Below, piece after piece: positions 1 through 7,674 of a stretch of DNA of 64,000 bases. The stretch comes from Natrinema sp. HArc-T2 (GTDB lineage: Archaea; Halobacteriota; Halobacteria; Halobacteriales; Natrialbaceae): NCBI RefSeq assembly GCF_041821085.1, contig NZ_JBGUAZ010000001.1, positions 186,001 through 250,000 of the forward strand, given 5' to 3'. How positions within the stretch are numbered: position 1 is the first letter of the stretch; each line of letters opens with the position of its first letter. The notes beneath the pieces were generated by a model. That model saw only the letters and a list, made by a program, of their open reading frames with translations. It was not told the DNA's origin and did not search any database. The position numbers and the translations under genes were made by a program.

Positions 1-198
1 ACCGAGCGCGTGCCGTTCGCCCAGTTCGCTCAGCCGCCGGGCTTTCGCGAGCGGCTGCCCGACGTACGCGAGCCAGCGGGCCCGGTCTATCTGGCAGGCG
101 ACTACATGCGGTGGTCGTCGATTCAGGGCGCGATGGAGAGCGGTCGACAGGTGGCGAAGGCGGTCATCGACGATCTCTCGCGGTCTCGCCGCCGCTGA
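1..198 (+). CDS. FAD-dependent amine oxidase/desaturase family protein, C-terminal fragment
   Basis: Only the last 65 or so codons are in the window; the reading frame is open from base 1, so the start lies upstream. The segment VYLAGDYMRWSSIQGAMESG followed by VAKAV is typical of the C-terminal FAD-binding strand and helix of phytoene-desaturase, protoporphyrinogen-oxidase and amine-oxidase-like flavoproteins, in which the cofactor pyrophosphate is held by the GD motif. The substrate cannot be deduced from this tail. The gene stops at a TGA and is followed by about 140 bases before the next gene on the same strand. Confidence 0.75.
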   Translation, partial: TERVPFAQFAQPPGFRERLPDVREPAGPVYLAGDYMRWSSIQGAMESGRQVAKAVIDDLSRSRRR

Positions 199-339
199 TA
201 CGGTCTGCTGTCACGATGTCCCGGTGGGTCCGCAGTGCGGGTCGCGGTCCCACCGGCACTGACTGACAGGAGTCCGTATGAGGACCTGATTACCAATCGT
301 TAAATCGCTGGACACCGACTTTCCAGTCTGATTTCTCGC

Positions 340-1194
340 ATGAAGCTACTCGTACTCGGAGACCTCCATCTCGGCGAGGACGGCTACACCGCTCGTCCGC
401 ATCCGTCGTGGGAGCGGTTCGACGCCGTCCTCACCGTCGGCGACGTCGCTCACTCCCGCGTGAGCGTCGCAAACGGGACGTTGCAGCAAGAGGAACTGGT
501 CGGGCTCGAGGAGGCGACGGCCTTCTTCGAGCGGCTGGACGACCTCGGTATCCCGCTCCTGACGGTTCCCGGCAATCACGACTACCAGCGACACGACGAG
601 ATCATCGACGGCGCGACAGGCGCTCAAAACCTGCATCGAGCGACGACCGACCTCGGCAGGTACAACGTGTTCGGCTTCGGGAGCGAATTGCTCGACGACG
701 GCCCGGAAGTGCGATACGATCCCGAAAACGTGACCGAAATCGACGATCCCGACGCCTGGCTCGCGCGAACCCTTGACCGTGCCGCAGGCGACGAAACGGA
801 AGCCGCCGCGTTGCGCGACAGACTCGAGGGGGTCGACCAGCAGGTTGCAACTTACACTGATGGATACGAGACGCTGACATCGCTGGCGACGGCGGAGGCG
901 GGAGCCCTCGGGACGATCGCGCTCACACACGTCCCACCGTTTAACACCACGCTCGATCGGGTCGCCGACTCCGTTCCTCGCATCGGCGGTCGCCACTGGG
1001 GGTCGATCGCACTGACGAACCTGCTTGCCGAACACGACATCTCGTTCGTCGCGTGTGGCCACATCCACGAGGCAGAAGGCGTCGAACCAGTTGCCGGCAC
1101 GCCCTGTCTCAACGCTGGCTACCGGAGTGCCTACGACGTGACACTCGAGAACGGCGACGTCTCGATCACCGACGCCGAACCACCGGTCGAGTGA
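340..1194 (+). CDS. Calcineurin-like metallophosphoesterase
   Basis: This 284-residue protein carries the metallophosphoesterase motifs in the usual order: GDLHLGE near residue 8 (D8, H10), GDVAH near 35, GNHDY near 79-81, THVPP near 195, and CGHIHE near 240. These residues normally bind two metal ions that activate water for phosphate-ester hydrolysis. There is no signal peptide or membrane segment, so it is presumably cytoplasmic. The substrate is unknown. A separate metallophosphoesterase gene lies next to it on the opposite strand, but the two differ in length and motif spacing and do not look like a recent duplication. Confidence 0.88.
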   Translation: MKLLVLGDLHLGEDGYTARPHPSWERFDAVLTVGDVAHSRVSVANGTLQQEELVGLEEATAFFERLDDLGIPLLTVPGNHDYQRHDEIIDGATGAQNLHRATTDLGRYNVFGFGSELLDDGPEVRYDPENVTEIDDPDAWLARTLDRAAGDETEAAALRDRLEGVDQQVATYTDGYETLTSLATAEAGALGTIALTHVPPFNTTLDRVADSVPRIGGRHWGSIALTNLLAEHDISFVACGHIHEAEGVEPVAGTPCLNAGYRSAYDVTLENGDVSITDAEPPVE

Positions 1195-1232
1195 GCGCGT
1201 CCGCGCGCAGCCGACGTGCGCTCACAGTCAGT

Positions 1233-1952
1233 TCACAGCAGTTTTCGCAGCTTTTCGAGCGGCGGAAACCACAGCGCCTCGCCGCTCGAGTCGTCCCAAA
1301 CGGCTGGATAGAACCCGTCGGAAAGTCGGACGAGCGGCGTCTGAAAGTCGCGACCGGCCAGCTGGTTGACGGTCGTGCCGGCGGCCAGCCGGGTAAACGC
1401 TGGGAGGACGAGCACGTCCGCGCCCTCGTAGGTGTCAGGGCCGTAGAGGACACACGGTCGTTTGCGACCCTCGATCGACAGCGCGGGATGATCGTGGCCG
1501 ACGATGTACCGGTCGGCTGTCGTCTTCGGTCGCTCGTGGCCGTGACAGGCCACCGTCTCGCCGTCGGCCAGTTCGTACTCGAGTGCTGTCTCGCCGTCGA
1601 AGGCCGTCTCGAGAATCGTGTCGTGGTTGCCCGGCGTGACGACTACCTCCGCCCCAGCCGCGTCGACGGTTTCGAGTAGTCGATCGAGATCGTGTTCGAC
1701 GCCGCGTGGCAGGCGGGCAAACGAGTGCAGTAGGTCGCCAGCGATGACGACAGTCTTCGGATCGGTCTCCGTGAGGAGTCTCTCGAGTCGCTCACGGATG
1801 TCGGCACCATCGTCGATCGGGGCGTCGACGCTCGAGGCGGCAGCCTTCCCGAGATGGACATCTGCAAGGACGAGCGTCTCGGCGGCGGGGACGAAAACAG
1901 CGCGGTCGTGGACGGCAAACGGAACGTCGATCTCGACGCCGCGGTCAGTCAT
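1233..1952 (-). CDS. Metallophosphoesterase (YfcE/PdeM-like family)
   Basis: The motifs LADVHLGK, IAGDLLHSF, TPGNHD, CHGHE and VGHDHPAL show a calcineurin-like phosphoesterase of about 239 residues. It resembles the short phosphoesterases found beside helicase or ligase genes in many archaea, but no helicase is next to it here. The frame extends further upstream; I chose the ATG at 1952 because the protein then starts MTDRGVEIDVPF and overlaps the end of the archaeosortase gene by only a few bases. That overlap puts it downstream of the archaeosortase gene, probably in one transcript. The substrate is unknown. Confidence 0.85.
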   Translation of the reverse strand: MTDRGVEIDVPFAVHDRAVFVPAAETLVLADVHLGKAAASSVDAPIDDGADIRERLERLLTETDPKTVVIAGDLLHSFARLPRGVEHDLDRLLETVDAAGAEVVVTPGNHDTILETAFDGETALEYELADGETVACHGHERPKTTADRYIVGHDHPALSIEGRKRPCVLYGPDTYEGADVLVLPAFTRLAAGTTVNQLAGRDFQTPLVRLSDGFYPAVWDDSSGEALWFPPLEKLRKLL

Positions 1953-2931
1953 CGCCCGTCTTGGAGCGTGCTGTGCGTGCTGCCGTGTCGGTCTCTCCCT
2001 GAACGTCCGTGCCAAGTGCGTCCGCGAGGTCGTACTCCGTCCCGGTCAGGATGTAGAGGACTTCCTCGAGGGGGTCGAGTACTTCGGGGAGCAGACGGAC
2101 GACGAGGTACGTAATGCCAAGCAGGGCGACGATCGACAGCGACTGGGCGATGAAGTTGTGGGCGACGAGATAGGAGGTCCGGTCGGCGGGTGCGCCCATG
2201 AACTCCGTGGCGACGTAGACAAGAGCGTCCTGCTGGAACCAGCCCCACGGAGAGGCCAGTCCGATGAAGACGTTCCGGACGAGATTCAGGAACCAGATAA
2301 CGCCGATCGAGAGCACGAAGGGCGTGACCTTCCGCTTGAGTGGCGCGTCGACGGCCGCAATAAGACCGCCGAAGATAGCCATGCTGCCGATGCCGGTACA
2401 GGACATGATGATGTAGGTCGTCCGACCGGTTACCGTCTCGTCGGGATCGAATCCGAACTTGCTCATGTAGCCGTTGCTCCCCTCGACGATGCCGGGGCTG
2501 TAGCCGAACAGTTCCATCCCGAAATGCGTCTGGGCGGCCGTCGTCTCGATCAGCCAGGTGCGAACGACGGGGATCGTCTCCGCTGGCAGATAGAGCAGGC
2601 CCATGAACGCGACGGCGTTCGACAGCACGAGTAACGATTCCCGTCCCTGGACGAGCAGATACCCGGCATAGACGGACAGCGGCAGCGCGGCGAGGGTTAA
2701 CAGCGTCTGGATCGGGCTCTTGACCTCGAGATAGTAGTGCGGGACCATCGTCAGCCAGAAGAGCCCGAAGACGACCCACGCACCGGCAGCGAGGTATCGT
2801 GCAGGATCGACGGCATCGAGCCACTTGAGGACCATCGCCAGGACGAACGCACCGATGGCGGTCCAGGCGAGGACGTCCCCGAGCGGGATCGAACCGATGC
2901 TCGTCGCAGTCGCCGCGGGTAGGGCCGGCAT
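1945..2931 (-). CDS. artA: Archaeosortase A
   Basis: This is a polytopic membrane protein of 328 residues with the archaeosortase/exosortase signature: the presumed nucleophile C178 in SCTGIGSMAIFGG, R219 in NLVRN, and H258 in YLVAHN. In Haloferax volcanii, ArtA removes the PGF-CTERM tail of surface proteins, including the S-layer glycoprotein, and attaches a lipid. No PGF-CTERM substrate is encoded in this window. A longer frame continues upstream to 3735, but it is antisense to the next gene, so the start MPALP at 2931 (or GTG at 2937) is preferred. It overlaps the downstream phosphoesterase and is divergent from a winged-helix regulator. Confidence 0.93.
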   Translation of the reverse strand: MPALPAATATSIGSIPLGDVLAWTAIGAFVLAMVLKWLDAVDPARYLAAGAWVVFGLFWLTMVPHYYLEVKSPIQTLLTLAALPLSVYAGYLLVQGRESLLVLSNAVAFMGLLYLPAETIPVVRTWLIETTAAQTHFGMELFGYSPGIVEGSNGYMSKFGFDPDETVTGRTTYIIMSCTGIGSMAIFGGLIAAVDAPLKRKVTPFVLSIGVIWFLNLVRNVFIGLASPWGWFQQDALVYVATEFMGAPADRTSYLVAHNFIAQSLSIVALLGITYLVVRLLPEVLDPLEEVLYILTGTEYDLADALGTDVQGETDTAARTARSKTGDD

Positions 2932-3054
2932 GCTCACGTCAATCCGACGGACTCTCCGGCTATCAACTTGACGCCTCGGCACGGTCGATCGACGCAGCGA
3001 TCCAGACCGGTGACCGACCGCGTCCCTTTTTGCCGCGCACCAAAATATGGCTGT

Positions 3055-3834
3055 ATGGTCGATGTCCTCGACAACAAGCGGGCCGCGACGCGGTTCCGGA
3101 TTCTCGTCCAGATCGCCGAGCGCCAGCCCGCGGTCAGTCAGGGTGAGATCGCCGAGGAGGTCGGCGTGACGAGCCAGGCCGTCAGCGAATACATCCGCGA
3201 ACTCGTCGAGGAGGGATTCGTCGAAAAGGAAGGGCGCTCGCGCTATCGGGTCACCCGCGAAGGGGTCGATTGGCTCTTCCGTGCGGCCGACGACGTCCGC
3301 CGGTTCGCCGACCACGTAACCGGTGACGTCCTCGGCGCGATGAGTGAGGATGCCTACATCGCGACCGACGACATCGAGGAGAACGAGACGGTCTCGCTGA
3401 CAGTCAAGGACGGTCTGCTCCACGCTACGCCGGGAGACGAGGGGCCCGCAACCGGGATCGCCACCAGCGATGCCGCAGCCGGGACCGACGTCGGCGTCAC
3501 CAGTTTCGAGGGCGTCATGGAACTCGAGCCTGGATCGGTCACCGTCTTGCAGGTCCCGTCGATCCGGACCGGCGGGAGCCGCGCAATTGACGACGAAACT
3601 GTCACCGGGGCCTGTGACGATGCCGATCTCGTCGTCGCAACCGGCGTCGAGGCCGTCGTCGCCTGCCGGCAGGCCGGCACCGACCCCGCGGTCACGTTCG
3701 CCGTCGGCGACGTCGCAGCCGACGCCGCGAATCACGGGCTCACGGTGACTGCTGTCGCCACGACCGACGCTGTCGGTCGCGTCACCGATGCGCTGCGAGA
3801 TGCCGACGTATCCTACGAAGTCCTCGAAGGCTGA
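3055..3834 (+). CDS. Winged-helix transcriptional regulator with conserved C-terminal domain
   Basis: Residues 1-75 form a MarR-like winged helix-turn-helix (SQGEIAEEVGVTSQAVSEYI then a wing around FVEKEGRSRYRVT). The remaining 180 or so residues are a domain I recognise only as a conserved haloarchaeal one, rich in Val, Ala and Asp and without clear catalytic motifs. It may bind a small ligand, but this is not shown. A longer upstream start exists at 2968, but the protein from ATG 3055 begins MVDVLDNKRAATRFRILVQI, a natural N-terminus for this fold. It is divergent from artA with a 123-base gap, so it could control artA or itself. Confidence 0.82.
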   Translation: MVDVLDNKRAATRFRILVQIAERQPAVSQGEIAEEVGVTSQAVSEYIRELVEEGFVEKEGRSRYRVTREGVDWLFRAADDVRRFADHVTGDVLGAMSEDAYIATDDIEENETVSLTVKDGLLHATPGDEGPATGIATSDAAAGTDVGVTSFEGVMELEPGSVTVLQVPSIRTGGSRAIDDETVTGACDDADLVVATGVEAVVACRQAGTDPAVTFAVGDVAADAANHGLTVTAVATTDAVGRVTDALRDADVSYEVLEG

Positions 3835-3949
3835 CCGCTAATCGATCCGGACGACAGAGCGGGACCGCAGCCCGTCTCACTCACGGCTCAGCGCTACTTG
3901 TCAACGGCGATGGGCACAACTGACCGAAAGAGAAATCCAAATCGCGTCG

Positions 3950-4717
3950 TTAGCCGATATAGCGCAGATCGTCGTCGGTCGGCACGTCCATGCTCTGTTG
4001 CTGTTCCATCTCCTGGATCTTGCCGATGACATCCTCCATCTCGTCAGCGCGCTCATCAAGGGAGTCGTAATCGAGTTCGAAGCCGAGTACGTCCGCAAGC
4101 ACCTCGAGCACCGCGCGGGCGCTTTTGGGATCGACGAGATAGCCGCTGGTCTCGCCCATCAGACAGGCCGCATCGAAGCCGCGGCGCTCGCCGAGCCCGA
4201 GCAAGAGCCCGGAGACGCCGACGATGCCGCCGGCGGGTTCGTCCTCACGGAACTCGACGCCAGCGTCCTCGAGTCCCTCGAGCAGTGACTCGTCGCTGAC
4301 AGCCCCGACGACGGCGTACTCGTCGATGAGTTCGCCGGTCGGGACGCCGCCGAGTGCGTACACTTCCGTCGCGCCGAACTCCTCGGCGATGTCGAGGAAG
4401 GCATCGGTCAGTGTGTAGTGACCGGCGTTGCTCTGTGCCTGGTGGTCGCCGGTCAGAAGCAGGAGATCCCGTCCCTCGGGAACGTCGACGGCGTAGAGCT
4501 CGGCACAGGTCAGCTCGGAGACGCCGTCCTCGACGCTCACCTGCGGCGGGAACTCACGGGAGTAGACCCGTCGAACGAGCGTGCTCTCACCCTCGAGTTC
4601 TTCGAGCAGGTGCTCGACGGCGAGGGTGCCGACGTGTCCGACCCCCGGCAACCCCTCGACGAGAACGGGGTCGTCCAGTTCGACCTCGGCGACTGCGTCG
4701 ATCTCGAGTTCGTCCAT
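3950..4717 (-). CDS. PAC2-family proteasome assembly chaperone-like protein
   Basis: The 255-residue protein has the PAC2-type core: VLVEGLPGVGHVGTLAVEHL near residue 18, LLLTGDHQAQS near 87, and VYALGGVPTGEL near 118. PAC2-like proteins are related to eukaryotic proteasome assembly chaperones; their archaeal role is not firmly established. The last 40 residues form a charged helical stretch (DEMEDVIGKIQEMEQQQ) ending in a short conserved tail, DDLRYIG. It is the last gene of the leftward translation operon, only six bases after nop10, which suggests co-expression with ribosome and initiation factors. Confidence 0.88.
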   Translation of the reverse strand: MDELEIDAVAEVELDDPVLVEGLPGVGHVGTLAVEHLLEELEGESTLVRRVYSREFPPQVSVEDGVSELTCAELYAVDVPEGRDLLLLTGDHQAQSNAGHYTLTDAFLDIAEEFGATEVYALGGVPTGELIDEYAVVGAVSDESLLEGLEDAGVEFREDEPAGGIVGVSGLLLGLGERRGFDAACLMGETSGYLVDPKSARAVLEVLADVLGFELDYDSLDERADEMEDVIGKIQEMEQQQSMDVPTDDDLRYIG

Positions 4718-4723
4718 ACCGTA

Positions 4724-4903
4724 TCAGCGATTGCGACGTTTAAGAGCGCGTCGGTACTCGCCGTGGGGGTCGTTGGGGTCAAAGGGTGCCGGCGCGCTGT
4801 TTTCGGCGTCGGCACCGCACTCGGGACAGACCGCAGAAAGGGTATACACCGGGCGGTCGTGGACCTCGCGCCACGCCGAACACACCCGAATGTCGGATTT
4901 CAT
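4724..4903 (-). CDS. nop10: Nop10, H/ACA ribonucleoprotein subunit
   Basis: I translated this 59-residue gene directly: it begins [20 protein letters not shown] and continues TLSAVCPECG, with NSAPAPFDPNDPHGEYRR near the end. This is the Nop10 pattern: a small zinc-ribbon module followed by a basic tail that binds the Cbf5 pseudouridine synthase in H/ACA RNPs. Only three cysteines are visible (C8, C26, C29); the position of the usual fourth ligand is occupied by Trp. Its ATG shares one base with the stop codon of the aIF2-alpha gene, so translation is probably coupled. Confidence 0.93.
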   Translation of the reverse strand: MKSDIRVCSAWREVHDRPVYTLSAVCPECGADAENSAPAPFDPNDPHGEYRRALKRRNR

Positions 4904-5703
4904 TACTCGTCGTCGGTACGTCGCTCGCGGTGGTACTCGCCGCTGCCGTCGTGGCCTTCGATCGCGGCGATCGCGCGGTCAGCGCTGTCCTCGAGCTGGG
5001 ATTCGGCGGTCTTGTAATTGGGTGCCTGCACCTCGATGCGGTACTCGGGCGCGCCGACGTAGCTCACTTCGAGGTCGACTTCGTCGGGCACCTCGCCGTT
5101 GCCTTCGGCGGCCTCGAGAGCTTCGCGGATGCCGTCGACACCGCTCGGCGACGGGTTCTCTAAGTCGACGTAGCCGGTGACGTTGACGTAGGGCACCGAG
5201 ACGTTCTCGCGGGCTGTCTCGACGAGCGAGTCGATCTCGTCGGTCTCGAGACCGGTGTTCTCGAGGGCTTCCTCGCCGTGGATCGCGGCCTGTTTGAAGC
5301 CGTCGTAGAGGCTTCCGTGGGCGCCGATCAGTTCGTTAGCGATCGCGGTGTAGGCCTCGTCGTCGATGTCGTCGCCGAAGGCCAGTTCCATCCAGTTGTC
5401 GGCCTTCTGCTCGTTTTTCCACTCCTGAATCTTGTCGGAGCGCTGGTGGTCGTTGACGTCTTTCAGCGAGAGGTCGATTTGCTGGGAGCTCTCGTCGACG
5501 TCTAGGACCTTACAGACGACGATCTGGCCCTCGCGGACGTGATCGCGGACGTTCTTGATCCAGCCGCTTGCGACCTCGGAGATGTGGATCAGTCCGCGCT
5601 TGTCCTCGTACTCCTCGAGATCGACGAAGACACCGAAGTCCTCGATTTCGTCGATCTTGCCGACGACGAGTTCGCCGGGGTCGGGCCAGCCGCTGTATTT
5701 CAT
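4903..5703 (-). CDS. eif2a: Translation initiation factor aIF2, alpha subunit
   Basis: The 266-residue product starts [20 protein letters not shown] and has an N-terminal S1/OB RNA-binding domain (residues 10-85, with [15 protein letters not shown]), a helical middle domain and a C-terminal alpha-beta domain ending around [15 protein letters not shown]. This matches full-length archaeal eIF2-alpha, which forms the aIF2 trimer that delivers initiator Met-tRNA to the ribosome. It lies between S27e and Nop10 with start/stop overlaps on both sides, an arrangement conserved across Euryarchaeota. Confidence 0.97.
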   Translation of the reverse strand: MKYSGWPDPGELVVGKIDEIEDFGVFVDLEEYEDKRGLIHISEVASGWIKNVRDHVREGQIVVCKVLDVDESSQQIDLSLKDVNDHQRSDKIQEWKNEQKADNWMELAFGDDIDDEAYTAIANELIGAHGSLYDGFKQAAIHGEEALENTGLETDEIDSLVETARENVSVPYVNVTGYVDLENPSPSGVDGIREALEAAEGNGEVPDEVDLEVSYVGAPEYRIEVQAPNYKTAESQLEDSADRAIAAIEGHDGSGEYHRERRTDDE

Positions 5704-5873
5704 CGTGACTCGACTGTGTCGATGATCTCGTGTTCGATCTCGGCTTTGCCACCGGTCGGTCGCGCGAGCGTCGTGCCACAGACGGCACAGGCGACCTCCG
5801 AGGAGGCCTTGCCGAAGACGGTCTGTTCGTTCTCGCAGTCACTGCATCGAACGCTGTAGAAATTTCCTGCCAT
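5700..5873 (-). CDS. rps27e: 30S ribosomal protein S27e
   Basis: The 57-residue protein from [10 protein letters not shown] onward has four cysteines in a C4 zinc finger (SDCENEQ and CAVCGTT motifs), as in archaeal and eukaryotic S27e. The frame is open upstream to 5939, but the ATG at 5873 gives the family's length and sits five bases after the L44e stop. Its own stop overlaps the start of the aIF2-alpha gene by ATGA. Confidence 0.96.
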   Translation of the reverse strand: MAGNFYSVRCSDCENEQTVFGKASSEVACAVCGTTLARPTGGKAEIEHEIIDTVESR

Positions 5874-5878
5874 TGAAA

Positions 5879-6160
5879 TCACTCCTGGAACTCGAGTCGG
5901 CCAGCGCGCCATCCCTCGCGGAGGTGGGCCTTGCCACATTCACTGCAGCGGTACTTGAGGTCGGTCTTCTTGGTCGGCTTCTCGCCACCGGGCACCTTCG
6001 AGAAGCGACCGGAGTTACCGATCGACGCGCTGTTGCGCCGGGTACGGCGAGCGTCCCATTTCATACCGCTCGAACGGCCCGTTCGGGACTTTTCGACTTC
6101 GTGTTCGTGGTGTTCGTTGCAGTGCGGACAGTACGTATTGAATCGGCGTGGCATCTGCAT
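5879..6160 (-). CDS. rpl44e: 50S ribosomal protein L44e
   Basis: The 93-residue product begins [20 protein letters not shown] and ends [20 protein letters not shown] plus five residues, which is essentially the well-known haloarchaeal L44e with its two CxxC zinc-binding pairs. It is the first gene of the leftward operon L44e, S27e, aIF2-alpha, Nop10, PAC2. A TATA-like box lies about 39 bases upstream, giving a short leader. The second Met (6154) would also make a complete protein, but MQMPRRF is the usual N-terminus. Confidence 0.97.
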   Translation of the reverse strand: MQMPRRFNTYCPHCNEHHEHEVEKSRTGRSSGMKWDARRTRRNSASIGNSGRFSKVPGGEKPTKKTDLKYRCSECGKAHLREGWRAGRLEFQE

Positions 6161-6195
6161 GGTTATCTCACTTGCTGTGGCCTATGGCTGCGCTG

Positions 6196-6203
6196 TTTAA
6201 AAA
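6196..6203 (-). promoter_or_regulatory. TATA-like box for the L44e operon
   Basis: On the minus strand the sequence reads TTTTTAAA, about 36-43 bases upstream of the L44e start at 6160. In haloarchaea a TATA box centred about 27 bases before the transcript start is usual, so the transcript would begin roughly ten bases before the ATG. This rests on sequence pattern only. Confidence 0.5.
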
Positions 6204-6332
6204 CCGTTTGATAGCCGCCGGGCCACCGCCCGCGACCGACGACGGGCTGCCGGTCGCGCTCGCGTTTGACTTGCAGACGGGGCCGCCATCTCCATCGCCC
6301 GCGTCTGCGAGGCGACAGCAGCCTCCGAAGCG

Positions 6333-6337
6333 TTTAA
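6333..6337 (+). promoter_or_regulatory. TATA-like box for the 88-residue protein gene
   Basis: TTTAA is centred 28 bases before the ATG at 6363, the spacing expected for a leaderless haloarchaeal transcript. The 200-base divergent intergenic region therefore carries promoters in both directions. Confidence 0.5.
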
Positions 6338-6362
6338 TCCGCTCTCCTGTGAAGCAGCACCC

Positions 6363-6629
6363 ATGAAGCAGCTCATCATCCACGGCGATCCCGGCATTCG
6401 AAACGGGGCCATCATCCGATACGAGGGGTCGGAAGTGGTCTGTTTCGGGATCAACAGAAACGGCGAGTACCACGGTCCCGACCGGGTCCAACTCTGGTGT
6501 ACCGTCGGCGAGGAAGACGAGTACGAGGATTACGAGAAACGGAACTACATGCCACACTTCCTCGAGGTCGACCATGTCGAGGCCGAGGACGTCGAAGTCA
6601 TCCGGGCAAAGGCCGATCTCGCGATCTGA
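6363..6629 (+). CDS. Small conserved haloarchaeal protein (HAH_0734-like)
   Basis: This acidic 88-residue protein begins MKQLIIHGDPGIRNGAIIRY and contains GINRNGEYHGPDRVQLWC. It resembles the short proteins of unknown function that sit divergently from the L44e operon in many haloarchaea. No signal peptide, membrane segment or catalytic motif is visible. The central run EEDEYEDYEKR is highly charged. A TATA-like box 28 bases upstream supports the start. Its conserved position hints at a link to translation, but that is inference only. Confidence 0.85.
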   Translation: MKQLIIHGDPGIRNGAIIRYEGSEVVCFGINRNGEYHGPDRVQLWCTVGEEDEYEDYEKRNYMPHFLEVDHVEAEDVEVIRAKADLAI

Positions 6630-6822
6630 TCGGCAGCCGGTGCGACTCACATCTTGATCCGTGTCCGGTTCGATTTCGTTCCTGACCGCCCGCATCCGCG
6701 AATTGAGTAGGTCTCTGACACATTTCTACATCTGTATATTAGTTGCTATTTTTACGCGGCGACCGGAAGATGGAAATCCAAGCCGTCGACAGTGACCGGT
6801 ACGCTCGAGACCGAACACGACG

Positions 6823-7269
6823 ATGAGTAATTCCCTGTCAGAGGCCGTTCGGATGCGGGTTCGCGCGTTGTGGTCGACGACGCGGTTCGGGCAGTTCGTC
6901 GGTGTCGGTGCCGTCGGGGCGACTGTCGACAACGTGACCCTCGTGTTGCTCGTCGAGGCGACGGTTCTCGGTCCGGTCGTCGCGAAGATGCTCTCCTGGG
7001 AGCTCGGCATTGCGGTGATCTTTGCAATCAATGAACGGTGGACGTTCGCAGACTATGGACAGACTGGCCTCTGGCCGTTAGGGAAGCGATTTCTACGCTC
7101 GAACGTGGTCCGATTCGCTGGGTTTCTCGTGACGCTGGCCGTGCTGGCCGTCCTAGTTCGCCAGTTCGAAATCTGGTATGTGACGGCGAACGTCATCGGG
7201 ATCGGGTTCGGCTTCTTCGTTAACTACACCTGCGAGAGCCTCTACACGTGGCAGGTTCATCAGGACTAA
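6823..7269 (+). CDS. GtrA family membrane protein
   Basis: The 148-residue protein has four predicted membrane helices and the GtrA core: FGQFVGVGAVGATVDNVTLV in helix 1, the conserved INERWTFADYG after helix 2, and FFVNYTCESLYTW near the end. GtrA-like proteins are linked to moving or modifying polyprenyl-phosphate-linked sugars across the membrane. The upstream 190 bases contain an AT-rich tract (near 6722-6755) that could hold the promoter. It stands alone, followed by the initiator tRNA gene on the same strand. Confidence 0.9.
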   Translation: MSNSLSEAVRMRVRALWSTTRFGQFVGVGAVGATVDNVTLVLLVEATVLGPVVAKMLSWELGIAVIFAINERWTFADYGQTGLWPLGKRFLRSNVVRFAGFLVTLAVLAVLVRQFEIWYVTANVIGIGFGFFVNYTCESLYTWQVHQD

Positions 7270-7335
7270 CGGTAGAAACCCGCATACGGCAGCCGAATCA
7301 CAACCCTTAACTAGGCGACTCGGGTATGAACAGGT

Positions 7336-7410
7336 AGCGGGATGGGATAGCCAGGAGATTCCGGCGGGCTCATAACCCGCAGACCGGTAGTTCAAATCTA
7401 CCTCCCGCTA
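7336..7410 (+). tRNA. Initiator tRNA-Met (CAU)
   Basis: A complete 75-base cloverleaf can be drawn: acceptor AGCGGGA pairs with TCCCGCT plus discriminator A at 7410; the anticodon stem GCGGG/CCCGC encloses the loop CTCATAA with anticodon CAT; the T arm is GGTAG-TTCAAAT-CTACC. The three consecutive G-C pairs next to the anticodon loop mark it as the initiator rather than the elongator tRNA. There is no intron and CCA is not encoded. Copies of its 3' end occur just downstream. Confidence 0.95.
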
Positions 7411-7485
7411 TGTTTTGGCGCGAACAAGCTCGTGAGCGCCAACCATAGCACGGTTGTCGTTTGAGCCAAAAAGCAGCTTCGCTGC

Positions 7486-7512
7486 GACCGTGGTTCAAAT
7501 TCACCCCCGCTA
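7486..7512 (+). repeat. Degenerate copy 1 of the tRNA-iMet 3' end
   Basis: The 27 bases (GACCG-TGGTTCAAAT-TCACCCCCGCTA) align with the last 29 bases of the initiator tRNA (7382-7410) with a few substitutions and a short gap. The T loop TTCAAAT and the terminal CCCGCTA are preserved, but no 5' half of a tRNA precedes it. Such 3' copies are the usual trace of an element that integrated at a tRNA gene. Confidence 0.6.
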
Positions 7513-7587
7513 CTTTTGACGAATTCAACGACGAACGACGAGTAGATTCGAGCTAGACGACGAGGGAGCAAAGCGATCGAAGTCGGC

Positions 7588-7610
7588 GTAGTTCAACTCG
7601 ACTTCCCGCT
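7588..7610 (+). repeat. Degenerate copy 2 of the tRNA-iMet 3' end
   Basis: The 23 bases starting GTAGTTCAACTCG and ending CTTCCCGCT match the tRNA T arm and acceptor 3' strand (from 7387) at most positions. It lies about 100 bases after copy 1. The two copies and the intact tRNA share orientation. No integrase or element gene remains between them. The 7411-7674 interval otherwise holds no gene that I can support. Confidence 0.5.
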
Positions 7611-7674
7611 CGAGCCGAAGACGCCCCCGCTCGAGACGGGGAGCGAACCCGACCGTGCCGTCGAAACTAACACG

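Noticed and set aside
346-1068. Minus-strand open frame of 240 codons
   Set aside because: It lies antisense to the metallophosphoesterase gene and has no motif; high GC content makes long antisense frames common here.
1618-2634. Plus-strand open frame of 338 codons
   Set aside because: It runs antisense to the phosphoesterase and archaeosortase genes, both of which have strong family motifs; composition is rich in Arg and Ser.
2932-3735. Upstream extension of the archaeosortase reading frame
   Set aside because: The extension is antisense to the winged-helix gene and has no match to the archaeosortase family, whose N-terminus fits the start at 2931.
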